DNA from: Lasiodiplodia sp. COLG20
Taxonomy: Eukaryota > Ascomycota > Dothideomycetes > Botryosphaeriales > Botryosphaeriaceae
Direction: 5' to 3'
Assembly (NCBI GenBank): GCA_009801085.1
Contig: VNWV01000001.1
Location: forward strand, 5,456,001 to 5,520,000
DNA: 64,000 nt
Part shown: piece after piece, positions 23,531-34,842 of the stretch
Position numbering within the stretch: position 1 is the first letter of the stretch
Layout: the number at the start of each line of letters is the position of its first letter
Notes under the pieces: generated by a model
Databases searched by the model: none
Seen by the model: only the letters and a program-made list of their open reading frames with translations
Told to the model about the DNA's origin: nothing
Made by a program: the position numbers and the translations under genes

Positions 23531-24984
23531 ATGACTCTTCAAAATACGAACCCGCCGTCTTCTTCGCAATCTACCCGTAAGCTCCCAACTGTTGCCGCTC
23601 GAAAGCTGCTGACTTGACTTCAGACAGGCTTCCTACTTTCTCTGCTTCTCAAGCCCTCCGCACCCTCAGGATCAGTGGACCTCGCGCCATCTCGACAGGC
23701 CTCAAAAAGCTCGATGCGCTTCTACAACCTCGGACAGCTACACCCGGGCAAGGCGGGCTCAGCCGCGGCCAGGTGACGGAAATATATGGACCGCCAGGTT
23801 CGGGCAAGACTGCCCTTGGGTATGTGTACACCAGTACCGGGCGGCTGACCTATGTTCAAGGCTTAAGACACGTGGCTGAACAGATCATGCAAGGTTGCAG
23901 GCAGCTAAGAACGCACTACAACGAGGCGGTCATGTTGTGTGGATAGGTGGGTACATTGCACTTCCACAGTCGTAGCCTATTGTTGACCGTAGAACAGATA
24001 CGGCGACGAGTGTATCAAAAACACGTCTAGAAGCACTGTTGTTCACGTCTCCCTCCAGGCCGGAAGGCCCAAGCTCTTCTATCGACGAAACACTCTCCGC
24101 CGCCGACATGCTCCCTCGATTTCACCATTACTCTACCCGAACTTTGGCTCATCTAATCGCGCTGACCGCACATCCGGTCACGGCTTTTCCTCCCGAAGGC
24201 ACCTCGTTGGTCGTCATTGACTCGGTGTCCACCTTGTTTGACCATGCTTATCCGCGGACCAGTGCTGCGAAAGGAAACAAAAATGACAATTCGAAATGGG
24301 CAGCAGGTCGACGGTATGCTGTAATGAGTAGTCTAGTGTCTACACTAGGCAAGATTGCAGCAGTACGCGACATACCAGTTCTGCTCACAAACCAAGTGGT
24401 GACTCGATTCCGGGAAGAGTCCCATGCATTGCTGGTGCCGGCCATGGCTGGACTGGAATGGGACAATGGTATTGCGACGCGACTGGTGGTTTTTCAAGAT
24501 TGGCCGCCAGACCCGGGGAGGCTAGCTGGAATGGATGACGACAAGAGAAAGAAGATAAGATATATTGGTGTTATAAAGGTTGCAGGAATAGGTCTGAATG
24601 CGGGCGACGGGCTGGGCGCTGTGATCCCATTCATCGTCGAACCCGTAAGTCAATCCCTTTCCGCTGTTGCCTATAGCTGATGTTCCCTAGTCCGGACTTT
24701 CGGACGTCGATCTGAGAACGGTCGAGGTACCGCTTGAGACATTAACGTCGCCTGCACGACCCTCCGCCACCAGAAGGCTGAATGAAGTTCCCGACTCAGA
24801 GGATGAACTCAGTTCAGATGAGATGTACGGGTGGGGCGAAGATGACGAGCTCGCCGCAGAAGGCCTTCTGATAGATGAAGCGGCTCTAGCGGCAGAGCGG
24901 TCCGACGAAAAATCGGATCAACCACCACAAAAGAGAACCAGAACTGAAGAACCAGCGTCAAGGATATCTCCTGAGCAAGAATAG
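23531..24984 (+). CDS. RAD51-paralog recombination mediator (RecA-fold ATPase)
   Basis: This is a RecA/RAD51-family ATPase of the mediator type that assists Rad51 filament assembly in homologous recombination. I join five exons (23531-23576, 23624-23819, 23894-23946, 23998-24644, 24691-24984) over introns of 47, 74, 51 and 46 bp, giving 411 aa. Each join keeps family sequence continuous: GQVTEIYGPPGSGKTALG runs into LQAAKNALQRGGHVVWID. Walker A GPPGSGKT lies near residue 71 and Walker B SLVVIDSV near 168. PVLLTNQVV matches the RecA-fold L2-side strand. The acidic C-terminal 90 residues lie outside the fold. It is too divergent for Rad51 itself; Rad55-, Rad57- or RAD51D-like assignments are all possible. 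Confidence 0.85.
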
Positions 24985-25650
24985 ATTTTTGTGTAGTGTA
25001 ACCTATATTGTTCGGAAGATGGAGCACGGGATCTGCATCAGGTCCTCCAGGACCTGGATTGGAGGTTCAACAAAGGTGGACTCGCACTTTGCTCCCCGGC
25101 CTGTCCAGAGAGTATAGCATAACTGCACCGGATACCAGTCTGCTGTGAACGCGCGGCCAGTGCTGGTTTGCTGACAGCGCGCCCACGGTCTGCCCACCAG
25201 AGTTCGAGCTACGCATTCCTGCGCTCATCAAATCCAACGAACTCCTGCTATCATAGTGGGATGCGCTGCGGGGCCCGAAAATGTCTGTGCCGCTGCTATG
25301 CGTCCTCACACGGACCGAGTCCGAAGTTCTCTCGGGAGATGATCTACTGACAGTCGATACATATCGTACACACCAAGCGAACTCCCATTCAAAAATGTGC
25401 CAGTTCTCTTCTGCCTCGAGAGGGCTGTGAGGTGGCATGCCCGAGTAGATAACAATAAACCTTTATGAAACCCCCTATTTGTTTTTCCCCAACCCCAGCT
25501 CACGGAATTAGAAGGAAAGAAAAAGGAGAAGTCCTTGTTCAGAAATCCTCATAAAGGCTGATCTCCTGGAGAGTATCCTTGCAGCGTTGGAGAAACCACC
25601 ATTCTTCGAGGCGACGTTAGCATTTCTACGGGGAAGTGAAAGAAGCGCAA
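24985..25650. other. Convergent spacer
   Basis: Nothing coding is recognised between the convergent RAD51-paralog and metalloprotease genes. Confidence 0.5.
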
Positions 25651-26564
25651 CTAACCAGTGGCAGCCGCAGCAATGTTCTCTGCATTCTGATAAGGCTTCA
25701 GAGCATTCAGATGCATCTCATCCTCGTGATCAACCCAGTCACTCATGAAAGCACGGGCGGCAGCAACATAGTCTTCGCCGTAATCCTCCACCACATCGCC
25801 AGCGCCGTGTGTACGGAAGCCGTCTTGGCCCCTGTACCAAAAGCAGAGTTTCTTCAGTATGGATAGCGAGGAGAGGGGGGGAGGGGCATTACGCCATTGC
25901 AACTTACCACTCTGGCATGCCGGCCGCCACCGCCACCGCATCAAGATGCGTCATCTCGTGGAGGATGGTGTGGCCGGCGGTTTCAAAGTCCCTGAAAGTT
26001 TGGCCCGTCTGGCACCAGCTGCCGGGCTTGTCGCCGTCGTAACTCTTCGAGTCGAGGTTGTTCGCGGTCAGGGCTCCGGTGAAAAAGAGCGGGCAGATCA
26101 TCATCTCGCGACGGGAGACGTCGTCGATGGCCGGTGTTGTTTCGGTGAAAGAGAAGGTGTTGGCCTTATGTCCAGTGCAGCTATCGACACAGCGGATGGT
26201 GAACTGGTAGGGGGCATTGTAAGGATCGTTATTCATAGCGATCGCTGCCCAGAAGTCCGTCGCGTAGCTTTTGTCCTCCTTGTGGAAGTAATGTGTGAAG
26301 CTGTGATAACGTACTGTAAGATCTTTTTTTTTTTTCGGGGATACAAAAGGCTTACGCAGTGCTTTCATCGTCAATGGTCTCCGCAAATTTGGCCAATACC
26401 GCGGCATCGTCAAGAGCCTTTTGGACCTTGTCTGTGTTGCTTCCGCAATCAACAATCTCGTACGAGTAGTCACGACGGAGAAGCGTATGAGGCACAGCAT
26501 TAACGATAGCCACCGTTGAGAATAGTGCCCATGAGAGACCGGTTGTACTGAATGGAGAAATCAT
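25651..26564 (-). CDS. Secreted M35-like (aspzincin) metalloendopeptidase
   Basis: This is a predicted secreted zinc protease of 260 aa from exons 26356-26564, 25908-26300 and 25651-25831 (introns of 55 and 76 bp, in phase). A signal peptide (hydrophobic WALFSTVAIVNAV near residue 12) is followed by a dibasic LLRR site suited to Kex2 processing. The zinc motif is HEMTH, near residue 175. About 25 residues later GAGDVVEDYGEDY resembles the aspzincin signature (GT..D..YG), whose Asp is the third zinc ligand in deuterolysins and lysine-specific M35 proteases. Several cysteines (IVDCG, IRCVDSCTG, ICP, SWCQ) suit disulfides. The GT pair is altered to GA, so the subfamily is uncertain. Confidence 0.75.
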
Positions 26565-27087
26565 TTTGGCGGATAGAGTATGGGGCGGGGTAGGTATATG
26601 TGGATCTGTACTTGTTAATTCTGTTGAGTAAAGTAGCTGTTAAGACTGCGAGCTTGAGTTTTTTCTTATATATGAGCATTACAACTTGATGGTGAAGAGC
26701 TGAAATGGAGGAGACTAGAAAGTAATCATCCTGCAGAAAGTTTATTTGTACATTTCTTTGCGATAAAATAGAAATGAGCAACGTCTACGAATTTAGTTCC
26801 CAGCGGACCGCAGAATCAGTGTGTTGAGACCCCAAATAGTAGGATTTACGCATGTTCCTCCCGTGGCACAGAATCCTGACTGTGGCTGATGGGGTGAGAC
26901 CATCGTTGTTCTAGACTGACAAGAACCAGCTAAGCTCAGGGTGGGGCTGGGTACTGTTGCCTACGATCGGCGACTGTGTAAGGGTTGTCTGTGGTAGCGA
27001 GGTCATCAACGGCGATCTAATCCTGTTAGCTTATTTTGTTACTATGTATCTACACCAAAGGATCCTTGCCCTACCAAAATATTCTGA
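26565..27087. other. Spacer upstream of the metalloprotease and the broken gene
   Basis: This holds two divergent 5' flanks. The frame of the broken gene downstream is closed by TGA at 27085-27087. No other gene is seen. Confidence 0.5.
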
Positions 27088-27804
27088 AGCCGACCTTCTT
27101 GTCAGTTGAGCTCTGGCCTCAGACCCTTTTTCCATCACAACCATGGTGCTCATCAAAAAGTATCTCCATCGTCACCCACCTTCTCCATCAACAACCAGCA
27201 GGACTTCCAACTCCGCGTCTCGCTCCGTATCGCGGAAACCACACGCCCAGGCCAAGCCATCACCATCATCACCACCGGTACCGTGTTCGTGCCGCTTAAC
27301 CCTGCAGGCCAAGTGGACACGCTTTCCCGGGGCACCGTCTCGCTGGCGGCGGTCGAGCCGCCCGAAGGCAGCCGTCGCTATATTCACCTCGGAAACTCTA
27401 GGACGAACGATAGGCGCCCGGATTCGCCGTCGTCGGACCTGAAGGAGCGACCGTGGGTGCACCTCTTGACGATCCCCGCCGAGGGCAGCGTTGAGGTTGC
27501 GCACGACCTTACCATCAGCCACATCTTCCGGCATAAGGAGAAGCTGACCAAGGAGGATGTGGTGGGCGAGTCGTGGCGGTTCAAGCTGAATGATGGTTAC
27601 GTGGGGACGACGTGGTAGTGCTGGGGAGATTTGGAGGGTGATCTGAAAGAGAAGCAATTGTCACCTTGGCATGAGGGAATGCTTTCCCGGTTGTACGGCG
27701 AGCCCAAGCCGGATGTTGATGATGGCTGGGTGCTGGGTTGCAATCCTGTAGAACTTGTATTTGAGGATCATACGGCTGGTGCGGGGTTTCAGTTTGTGGA
27801 TTAG
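27088..27804 (+). pseudogene. Broken conserved gene of unknown function (in-frame TAG, no usable start)
   Basis: One frame stays protein-like from about 27172 (TFSINNQQDFQLRVSLRIAE) to 27615, meets TAG at 27616-27618 directly after a TGG, and then continues protein-like in the same frame for 61 codons to a TAG at 27802-27804. The downstream part has WGDLEGDLKEKQL and GEPKPDVDDGWVLG, with a composition like that of the upstream part. The open frame begins after a TGA at 27085-27087 and contains no ATG before the protein-like part. The nearest ATG, at 27143, is in another frame and just precedes a run of five A, so a lost base there could explain it. I do not recognise the family. An unseen upstream exon and stop-codon readthrough are the alternatives to a pseudogene. 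Confidence 0.6.
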
Positions 27805-28265
27805 TATGAAGCTGATCTGTTGGACAGTGCATCGATAGATCCTGAGCTGTTCACACATCATTATCACTCAAGATCACTCGAACATGCTGAGAACAATCTA
27901 ATACAGACTGTAGTTAAGAAAGGAAGAAGAAAAAAATATAATAGAAGCTCTGTGATCCACTAATCTCTATACGAACACAAGTCAATGAAAGAAAAAAAGA
28001 AAAAGAAAACACCCTTTCAAACACCAGGGCCAGATTGCCCAATCGCTAAAATGGTATAGTGCTCCCTTGAAATTCCAAACCAAATTTTATACGTCCCAGC
28101 CGTATCTGTTTTTCATTAGACATCTCCAATTTGTTCCTTTTTTTCTCACCGAACCTTCGACCAAAGGGCACGGTCCGTATACTGTGGCTCAGGGCACACT
28201 CTTCCGTTCCGAAACTTCTCTTTCGAAACAACAACGCCTTCTTTTATGGATCAAGCATCCCGCTG
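27805..28265. other. Convergent spacer
   Basis: AT-rich, A-run-containing 3' flank shared by the broken gene and the SAT4-like gene. No gene is seen. Confidence 0.5.
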
Positions 28266-29916
28266 CTACTGTGGCGAAGGATGGTCAATACTCCGGACGA
28301 AGCCCAACTCTAGGTCTACATTCCCGGTAGTAGCCGTGTCGCCCGTCGTCGGTCTGAGCTGTGGTGTGATCGTCAAGCCGTGATCAGGATCGTGTTCGTG
28401 TGTGATGACGCTGTCCTGCTCCTCTCCCCCGTCCGTACGGCAGTACCCATGGCTCCCGCTCAAGTCGTCCATCAGGATCACGGTGTCGCTCTTGTTACCA
28501 TCAGCAGCGCTACCCAGCCCGCCACCACTCAACAATCCCGTGCCACCACCGCCTGCCGGCACCGCGCCCCTGCTCCTCCTGCTCTCCTGGTGCGACCGCG
28601 TCGAAGTAGTCGTCGTACCCGTGGTACCCGTCCCTGAGCCCCAAAAACTCCACGTACTCCTCTTCTTTCTCACTCGTTGGTACTCCGGATCGAGCGGCGA
28701 AGGGCCGTGCCCGGCAACTCCTTCACCAGCAACTCCATCGCCGCCGCCGCCAGCCTCGGCGTTCCTGCGGGAGTCGCTGTTGCTGAAGACGGAGGGGAAG
28801 AGGCGCACGAGCAGCGGCTTGCAGCACGGCAGGCAGGCGCAGATGAAGCCGGTGTTGGTCTCGACGGCCAGGATGATGTAGTTCCACACGCCGTCCCAGT
28901 ACGGGTCGTGCGAGCGGAACCACACGGTGAAGAACCACATGCGCAGGACGCCGGCGACGCAGATGCTGTGATTTTCCCCCTCATTGTCAGACAAAAGAGA
29001 TTCGTAATAAGTGGGGGTCTTCTACGCGCCGCCCAATGTGTATATAGAGCCTGGAAAATTGGATACTGGCACTGAGGTGTTCGTATGGATAGAGGGGGGA
29101 AAACACTTACATTACGCCCACGCAGAAGAGGCCGATGAGCCCCCATCGCTGCTCCTTTGGAACGTGCATGCCCCAGATGTACCGGGCGGGCCAGAGAAAG
29201 ATGCACAGGTCGCTGAAGCTGTTGAGCGCGGCAGTGGAGATGAGGAAAGCCTTTTGGTTGATGCAGTCGCTGTTGACGCGGATGCGCTCTCGCGTGTTCG
29301 ACACGGGCGGACATTCGACGTACTGGTCGATCTGCGGGATGATGGTGCTGATGCACCAGCACGCCGTGAAGATCATGGCGACTTTGCAGAAGCACTCGTT
29401 GAATGTCTGCAGTGGAAAGATGCGCAGGTAGTTCAGGCAGATGGAGATCTTGGTCAGCGCCACGCCGAAGGGGTACAGAATCTCAAACATGACGTTGATC
29501 TGTGGTAGACGGTGAGCTGGATGGAGAAAGGTTTTGCTGAAGATTCCCGCACCTTGAGCGCCTGTTCTGCCCACTCTGGCTTCACATCCCATAAATGTCG
29601 GGTTAAGTTCAAGTGCATGGTCGAGTAAAGGCTTGTTATCGTGACCGTCGCCAAGCAGGCCTGCAGCGAACAGCAATCAGTATTTGCGAATATACAACCA
29701 GCTGATGGAAGTGAGCAATACCCATGCCGGCAACATGAGCCAGTCATCCCACGAGAGTATTCGCCGAAGTATCGCTCTGCTGTAGAAGCGGGCGGCGACC
29801 GCCAACGTCATCAAAAACAGCAGCGGAATCTCGATAGATGCAATATAAGCAATGCGGTCGGGAGGATCAATGAAGTTAGGTGCTGGCCAGTCTGCCGGAA
29901 CCCCGGCAGCTGCCAT
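28266..29916 (-). CDS. Seven-helix fungal integral membrane protein, SAT4/rhodopsin-like domain
   Basis: This is a member of the large fungal 'rhodopsin domain' (SAT4/PTH11-related) membrane family, whose molecular function is largely unknown; some members act in surface sensing or sit near secondary-metabolite genes. Exons 29722-29916, 29553-29660, 29111-29499 and 28266-28965 join in phase (introns of 61, 53 and 145 bp) to give 463 aa. Family landmarks are WDDWLMLPAW, HLWDV, ALTKISICLNYLRIFP in helix 3 and YWDGVWNYIILAVETNTGFICACLP near the last helix. The cytosolic tail of about 180 residues is rich in Gly, Ser, Thr and Asp and poorly conserved. The first intron uses GTATTG; the other donors are GTGCGG and GTAAGT. 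No retinal-lysine assignment is made. Confidence 0.85.
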
Positions 29917-31472
29917 GATGCATTATGACGCCGGAGGCTTGAGAAGGAACGTAAAAAGTCGAGGAATTAAACAGAAAAGATAGAGACTGTATACGAGAAA
30001 AGATAGGAATGGGGGTGTATGTCGAAATCGAGTAACAAAAGGAAGGGTAGAAAGCTTGGGGGAGTGCTCAGAGGGCACCCGGCGGCGCGCGCACCATAAG
30101 ATCGGCGCGCATCCCTTCATGTAACGAAACGCTGGGCTGAGCGCATCCTGGGGCTGCGGCATGGCGCGCGGCACGCTAACTCGGGGCGATTTTTAAGCTT
30201 CACGGGGGCGTGGGTATCCTGTCCTCTCCGACGCCGTCCGTTGCTATCATTGGTCGCTTTTTAGTGAACTCCAGTCGACGCGTTTCCCAAAGCTCCTTCC
30301 TTATTTCACTGAAAGTCTTTAGGCGGGTAAGTGACACCATTTCTAGCTTTCTGTGGAGCGGAAAGCGGAACCGCTCTGCCCGACTGTGGTCTCAGATCCC
30401 CCGTACATATTCAGATTTCAAACTGATGGAAGCTACCAAGTAGCAGAACCCCTGGGCACCACAAGTGCACCAGAAAGCTGGGAGAAGCCCCCGGCTCCAT
30501 CAAAGTCTAGAGCAGGCCGACTTCTTCAGCCGCAGGCGCGACCAAAATCCTCATTTCTTGTAATCAGGCCGTCCACGGATAGGTCGGTGATGGCTGAGCA
30601 TCGAGCAGAAAATAGAACGGAAGCCTTTCCGGATGCGGAAATATCCAATCATCACGAGCCATAACCACGAGTCGTGCTGCCAATGAACAATGGCGATCTG
30701 TATCCCGAAGCGAGCTGGGCCGTCTCGGAATCACCTCCATTTCTGTGTTGATGGACCTCTAAATCAGCTGTTTTTTTGCGTCCGCGGATGCCGCTTTCGG
30801 CATGTCCAAAACCTCTACTGTGGGTGTCTTGACTGCGGCGTCTCCTTTCTCTTTTGGTGAAGGTTTGGGAAGCCAGATCATTGCTCTTAATTCCCACGTG
30901 GCGATGCAGCTGGGCGCTGAAGCCAAGGAAATTAGTCGCAACCCTAGGCACGTCCATGGCGTGGTGGGGCGTTAGGCCATCGTGACTCTGTGGCTGATAT
31001 CTTCCACCAATACAACAGAAACTTGGCTCTGTAACATTGCAGCAGTGACTCGCTATGGACGAGTACACAACAGCACGCGAGAAAGTCAACAATGGTTCTC
31101 AGGGACACTCTGTAACAACCTTTTTGGCTCCCGCTTCCGCAATTAGCTGCCGTCCCGTACACTTCCGAAGCCCCCGCAGAGCAGGAAAGTAACGGTGCTC
31201 TCAACCTTGTCCTTAATTCCTCGGCCCGCGCAAATGAACAGGCGGCGATATCGGCTTCCCGCGCGGGATGTGCCACTTCCACCTCGTTCCGGCCGGCTAA
31301 ACGGGTTGAATCGGCCTCCTACGGGTTCGCGCGGACCGATAAACTCGACCAGTTTCGCGTTACTCCAGCCATTTTGGGGAGAAGAGACAACTGCCGACAG
31401 TGATCCAGTATAGATCTTGTCTTGTTTGACTCGAAAGAAAGAAAGAAGGAGGACGGTATGTTTCAACGAGAG
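29917..31472. other. Spacer, no gene recognised
   Basis: This holds the promoter of the SAT4-like gene and about 1.3 kb without a recognisable frame. Overlapping short frames on both strands lack domains. Confidence 0.4.
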
Positions 31473-31913
31473 TTACACCGTGTCCCATGTAGGAAGACGA
31501 CTCTGTTCCGGGAAGACTCTTGACATATTCGCGGATGTCTCCAAGAACCGTGAGAGGACTTTTGACGTAGCTCTCGGAGTAAGGGGGCCGGGCCGATCAT
31601 GTGAGAGCGTTCTCCGCAGTGGCTTCTGGGCGAGGTCGTGCATGGTCTCGAGACGTTGGTGGTCATCAACCGGGAAGATCACGGTCGTCATCTTTCCGTG
31701 TGAAGTAGTGCAGGTCTCTGAGAGCCAACAGGAGTGCTGTGCGCGGTCGACGTGGGCTATTGCATAGACAAGAATTGAGAAAGATGAGGTTCGAAGATTG
31801 GTATCAAGACCAGCAGACTTCACAGACTTACTTTGCGTTGTGCCACCACAAGTCTTGAAGACACGAAATGCAGGGCATGCCAATTTCACGACGACAACCG
31901 AAATCCAACGCAT
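31473..31913 (-). CDS. Possible small two-exon protein of unknown function
   Basis: An ATG at 31913 opens a short hydrophobic start (MRWISVVVVKLACPAF) that runs into a strong donor GTAAGT. Removing a 75-bp intron (31757-31831, acceptor CAATAG) keeps the frame and gives 121 aa ending at 31473. The product has five cysteines, four of them in exon 1 or the first 25 residues of exon 2. The hydrophobic start could be a signal peptide, though it contains a lysine. I recognise no family. The frame is also open through the intron, so this rests only on splice consensus and could be chance. Confidence 0.28.
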   Translation of the reverse strand: MRWISVVVVKLACPAFRVFKTCGGTTQSKSVKSAGLDTNLRTSSFSILVYAIAHVDRAQHSCWLSETCTTSHGKMTTVIFPVDDHQRLETMHDLAQKPLRRTLSHDRPGPLTPRATSKVLSRFLETSANMSRVFPEQSRLPTWDTV

Positions 31914-32040
31914 GTGAACAAGCAGGAAGAAACGTAGCACCAGCGAAAAAGCATGTTCATTTGCTGCTAAGATATGTCTATCCTGCAGCTGATTCTAGCC
32001 GGGCTTTGCAATTTATATTCTCTTGAGTGGACGCGATAAT

Positions 32041-32596
32041 TTACTTCGTGCCGTAGGTCTTCTGGAGCTGCGCGACGAGCTCGATGTACTTCTGGTCGGC
32101 CTGCTCGGGGGTGACGCCCTCGTCGAGCTTCTTCTGCCAGGCGTTCCTCATCGCCTTGCCCTGTTTTTCACGGAAAAGGTCACACGTCAGCCAAACTCTG
32201 CAACAATAGCCTCCACCCGCAGCTCTTGCGAACAGGATGGAGAGGATAGGATGAAGCTCTTACCTTGAGGTCGAACATGCCGGGCGCCGCCTTCGCCGTG
32301 ATATCCTCCTCCTGAGCGATCTTGGCGTAGGCGTACAGCTGTATGGCGGGGCATCATCTGTCAGCAGAAGTTCTAAAGAGGTGCAATGAGTGCACGATAG
32401 GTGTGCGCGCGGGTGGGCAGTAGATGAGATAACAGCGCTCAAGGACCAAGTGATGTTGGGGGAGATGCGCTCTTTGTTGGCGGCGTTAGCGAAAGATAAA
32501 ACTCACGTCAAGCTTCTCGTTCTGGGAAGGCTCGGCGGCGAGGTTCTTGACGTCCTCGAACGCCTTCTTGAACTCGGCGGAAGTCTCGCGGCCCAT
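32041..32596 (-). CDS. ACB1: Acyl-CoA-binding protein
   Basis: This small cytosolic protein buffers and carries long-chain acyl-CoA esters. Three exons (32507-32596, 32264-32338, 32041-32160) join in phase 0 over introns of 168 and 103 bp, giving 94 aa and the usual four-helix length. The start MGRETSAEFKKAF, the helix-2 block LYAYAKIAQEED with the conserved Tyr and Lys, and PGMFDLKGKA are clear. The helix-3 block normally reads GKAKWDAW; here it is GKAMRNAW, so the lysine that contacts the CoA phosphate and its neighbouring tryptophan are replaced. ACBP would pair functionally with OLE1 in acyl-CoA supply, but the two are 20 kb apart and not co-transcribed. Confidence 0.92.
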
Positions 32597-33497
32597 TTTT
32601 GCTATGATTTGCGTGGAGGCTGTAAGAGAGAAGGGTGATGTGTTGTTGCTGTTGGAGAGATGAAAGCTGAAGAAGATGTAGTTGACGGCGATCTTGTTGA
32701 CGAAAGCAAGAGAAGAGAGGGACTGCTGAGATGTGGGGTTTGGCGGGGCACGTAGCGTTTCCCATCACGAGGCTGTGACGCCATGGCCGACGCCTGCCCT
32801 GTCGCCCAACAAACCACGATCTCATCGGCTAATCACCGCATGATTTGCATGTGTCACTCCTTTGGCCGCGGCCGGCTACCTTTGATCAATGTATGTACGT
32901 GACGATGGTGAGTGCATCGCTGCAAGTATTTAGGAATTATTCGACTTCACTCTCTGTTGATGGTTCAAATGCTTACCAGGACCTGTGAGCCGCTCTACCT
33001 AGCGTTTGCGAACTATTCGCGTGTAGCCGCATCACCAGGAAATGTGAGATCAGATGGCCATGTCAGCTTACAAGGGTCTACAACATCACGGCTGTCAATC
33101 CAATATCACAGCGCAGATCCCACCGAGAACTGCCGGTCGTCCGGGGCCAGCATCCACGTGCACACCAAGCGCAGGCCTCCAAGGTAATATGTTGGGACAC
33201 AAATCCCTCAATATTTGCACTTCAAAGTCTACTTCCACCCGTGCCGCTCTGCAGGGCAATCTTCACCATCTCATCGCACGTCGTTGTAGTTTCCCCAACC
33301 TCCCTCCCACAGATCATGGTGCGTAATGCAAGGATTCCCGTCCGCCAATAAAGCCCCAGTGAACGCCCAAAAGCAAGAATCCATAATTAAGCTATTGAAA
33401 GCCGCATCGTCGCCGATATGTGTGTCTCGTTCGTCGTTACGGGGAGAGGAGAGAAGGAGAAGAGTGAGGGCCAGCCGTGAATCCTTCGGAATCGCGC
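32597..33497. other. Spacer between ACBP start and Cdc4-like 3' end
   Basis: This holds the ACBP promoter and the 3' flank of the light-chain gene. The exon 1 leader of ACBP is pyrimidine-rich on the minus strand. No further gene is seen. Confidence 0.5.
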
Positions 33498-34193
33498 TTA
33501 GTTGGCCAGGATGGTCGAGACCAGATCTACACCGCATGTCAGTATCAGGCAGAACAAAGCGCGAGCGGGACCGGCGTTGCTATAATTGCACCCGGAGATT
33601 GTAAAAATGTGTATACGTACCCCTGTATGCGATCTCGCCGGAGCTGGTGTCGACGGCCTTGAGGAGCTCATCCACCTCGTCGTCACTCATCTTTTCGCCC
33701 AGATTCGTGAGAATGTAGCGCAGCTGGCCGACACCGATAAATCCGGTGCGATTTTGGTCGAACACCTCGAAGCCGCGGCAATATTCGTCGATGTCGCCGG
33801 GGTCGCGGAAGCCGCCGGGGCGGTTCAGGATCTTGGAGAAGGTTTCGAAATCGACTATTTTCCCACGCAGAACGAATTGTCAGCCGTGTTCGACGAACGG
33901 GGGCACTTTCGGTCACGGGGTTCCGAGAGGCGCGTTTACGGCTACGCAGCAACGAACTCGCGCATCTCACAGAGCGCTTCCGCGAGCATATGTATATATG
34001 GGGCGGACTCACAGTCACCACCGGCCTGCTTCTCGAGGTCCTTGATCTCCGCCATTGTAGGGTTCTGGCCGCAGGCACGCAGCAGGTCTCCGAGCGCGTC
34101 GACGCTGACGCGGCCGTTGCCGCGCTTGTCGAAGAGCTGGAAGGCTTCCTTGTAGTTGGTAGAGGCCTGCGCTTGTGAGTGGTCGTACGCCAT
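33498..34193 (-). CDS. Essential myosin light chain, Cdc4-like EF-hand protein
   Basis: This calmodulin-superfamily light chain binds the IQ motifs of myosin II and other myosins and is needed for the cytokinetic ring in fission yeast. Exons 34013-34193, 33621-33854 and a 29-nt last exon 33498-33526 give 147 aa (introns of 158 and 94 bp). Alignment by eye to Cdc4 is strong along the whole length: EAFQLFDKRGNGR, DLLRACGQNPT, ILNRPGGF, FEVFDQNRTGFIGVGQLRY and LTNLGEKMSDDEVDELL, ending STILAN. The EF-hand loops lack several calcium-coordinating acids, as is usual for essential light chains, so calcium binding is doubtful. Confidence 0.93.
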
Positions 34194-34842
34194 GGCGGGC
34201 TTGCGAAGTGCGGAGAGACAGAAGGAGTGTTTTTTGGGGGGCGGAAAGACGGCGCGAGCGCGAAAAAGAGAGATTTTGGGGGAATGCGAGGCTCGCAGAG
34301 CGTGTTTGGGCTGCCGTGTTGACTTTGGGCGGGGAGGACGCGTTTGGGGGATGGCGTCTTCAGGGAGCAGCACCCAAAGTGGAAAGGGAAGCGGAGAGCG
34401 AGCGTACCATCTTCTTGGCTGGTCTGTTGAATCTATGCGATGCAGCACACGGGTGACTTGGTGCGACAGGAACGAGGGTGTGGAATGCGGTCGGCGAGGG
34501 TGCGAGGTTGTACAGCAGAATTGGGTGTTGCACGGTGACAGATGTCCAGCCCCCCGAATGACAGCCCCAAGCGTGCGCGCAGACCGCAAAGAGGCCGGCC
34601 CATGCGTTGCAGAGGCAACGGGCCGAAGCCACAACAATTAACGTCATACCCACTGCCATGTGCAATTCCGGTCCTAGAAAGCCCTGGGAAGCCTCAAAAG
34701 CGCCCTGTCCTGCCATTATGCTGTCGCTATTCCTATCGCGTAATGCTACTACTGCCGGCAACAATATCTTCGCAACTCCTTCACCGCAATCTAGCCGGAT
34801 CCGCCTAACTTTCGCAACCGTTCATCACTTCGCCTAGCATTT
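34194..34842. other. Spacer upstream of Cdc4-like gene
   Basis: This holds the promoter of the light-chain gene and the 3' flank of the methyltransferase gene, both on the minus strand. No gene is seen. Confidence 0.5.
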
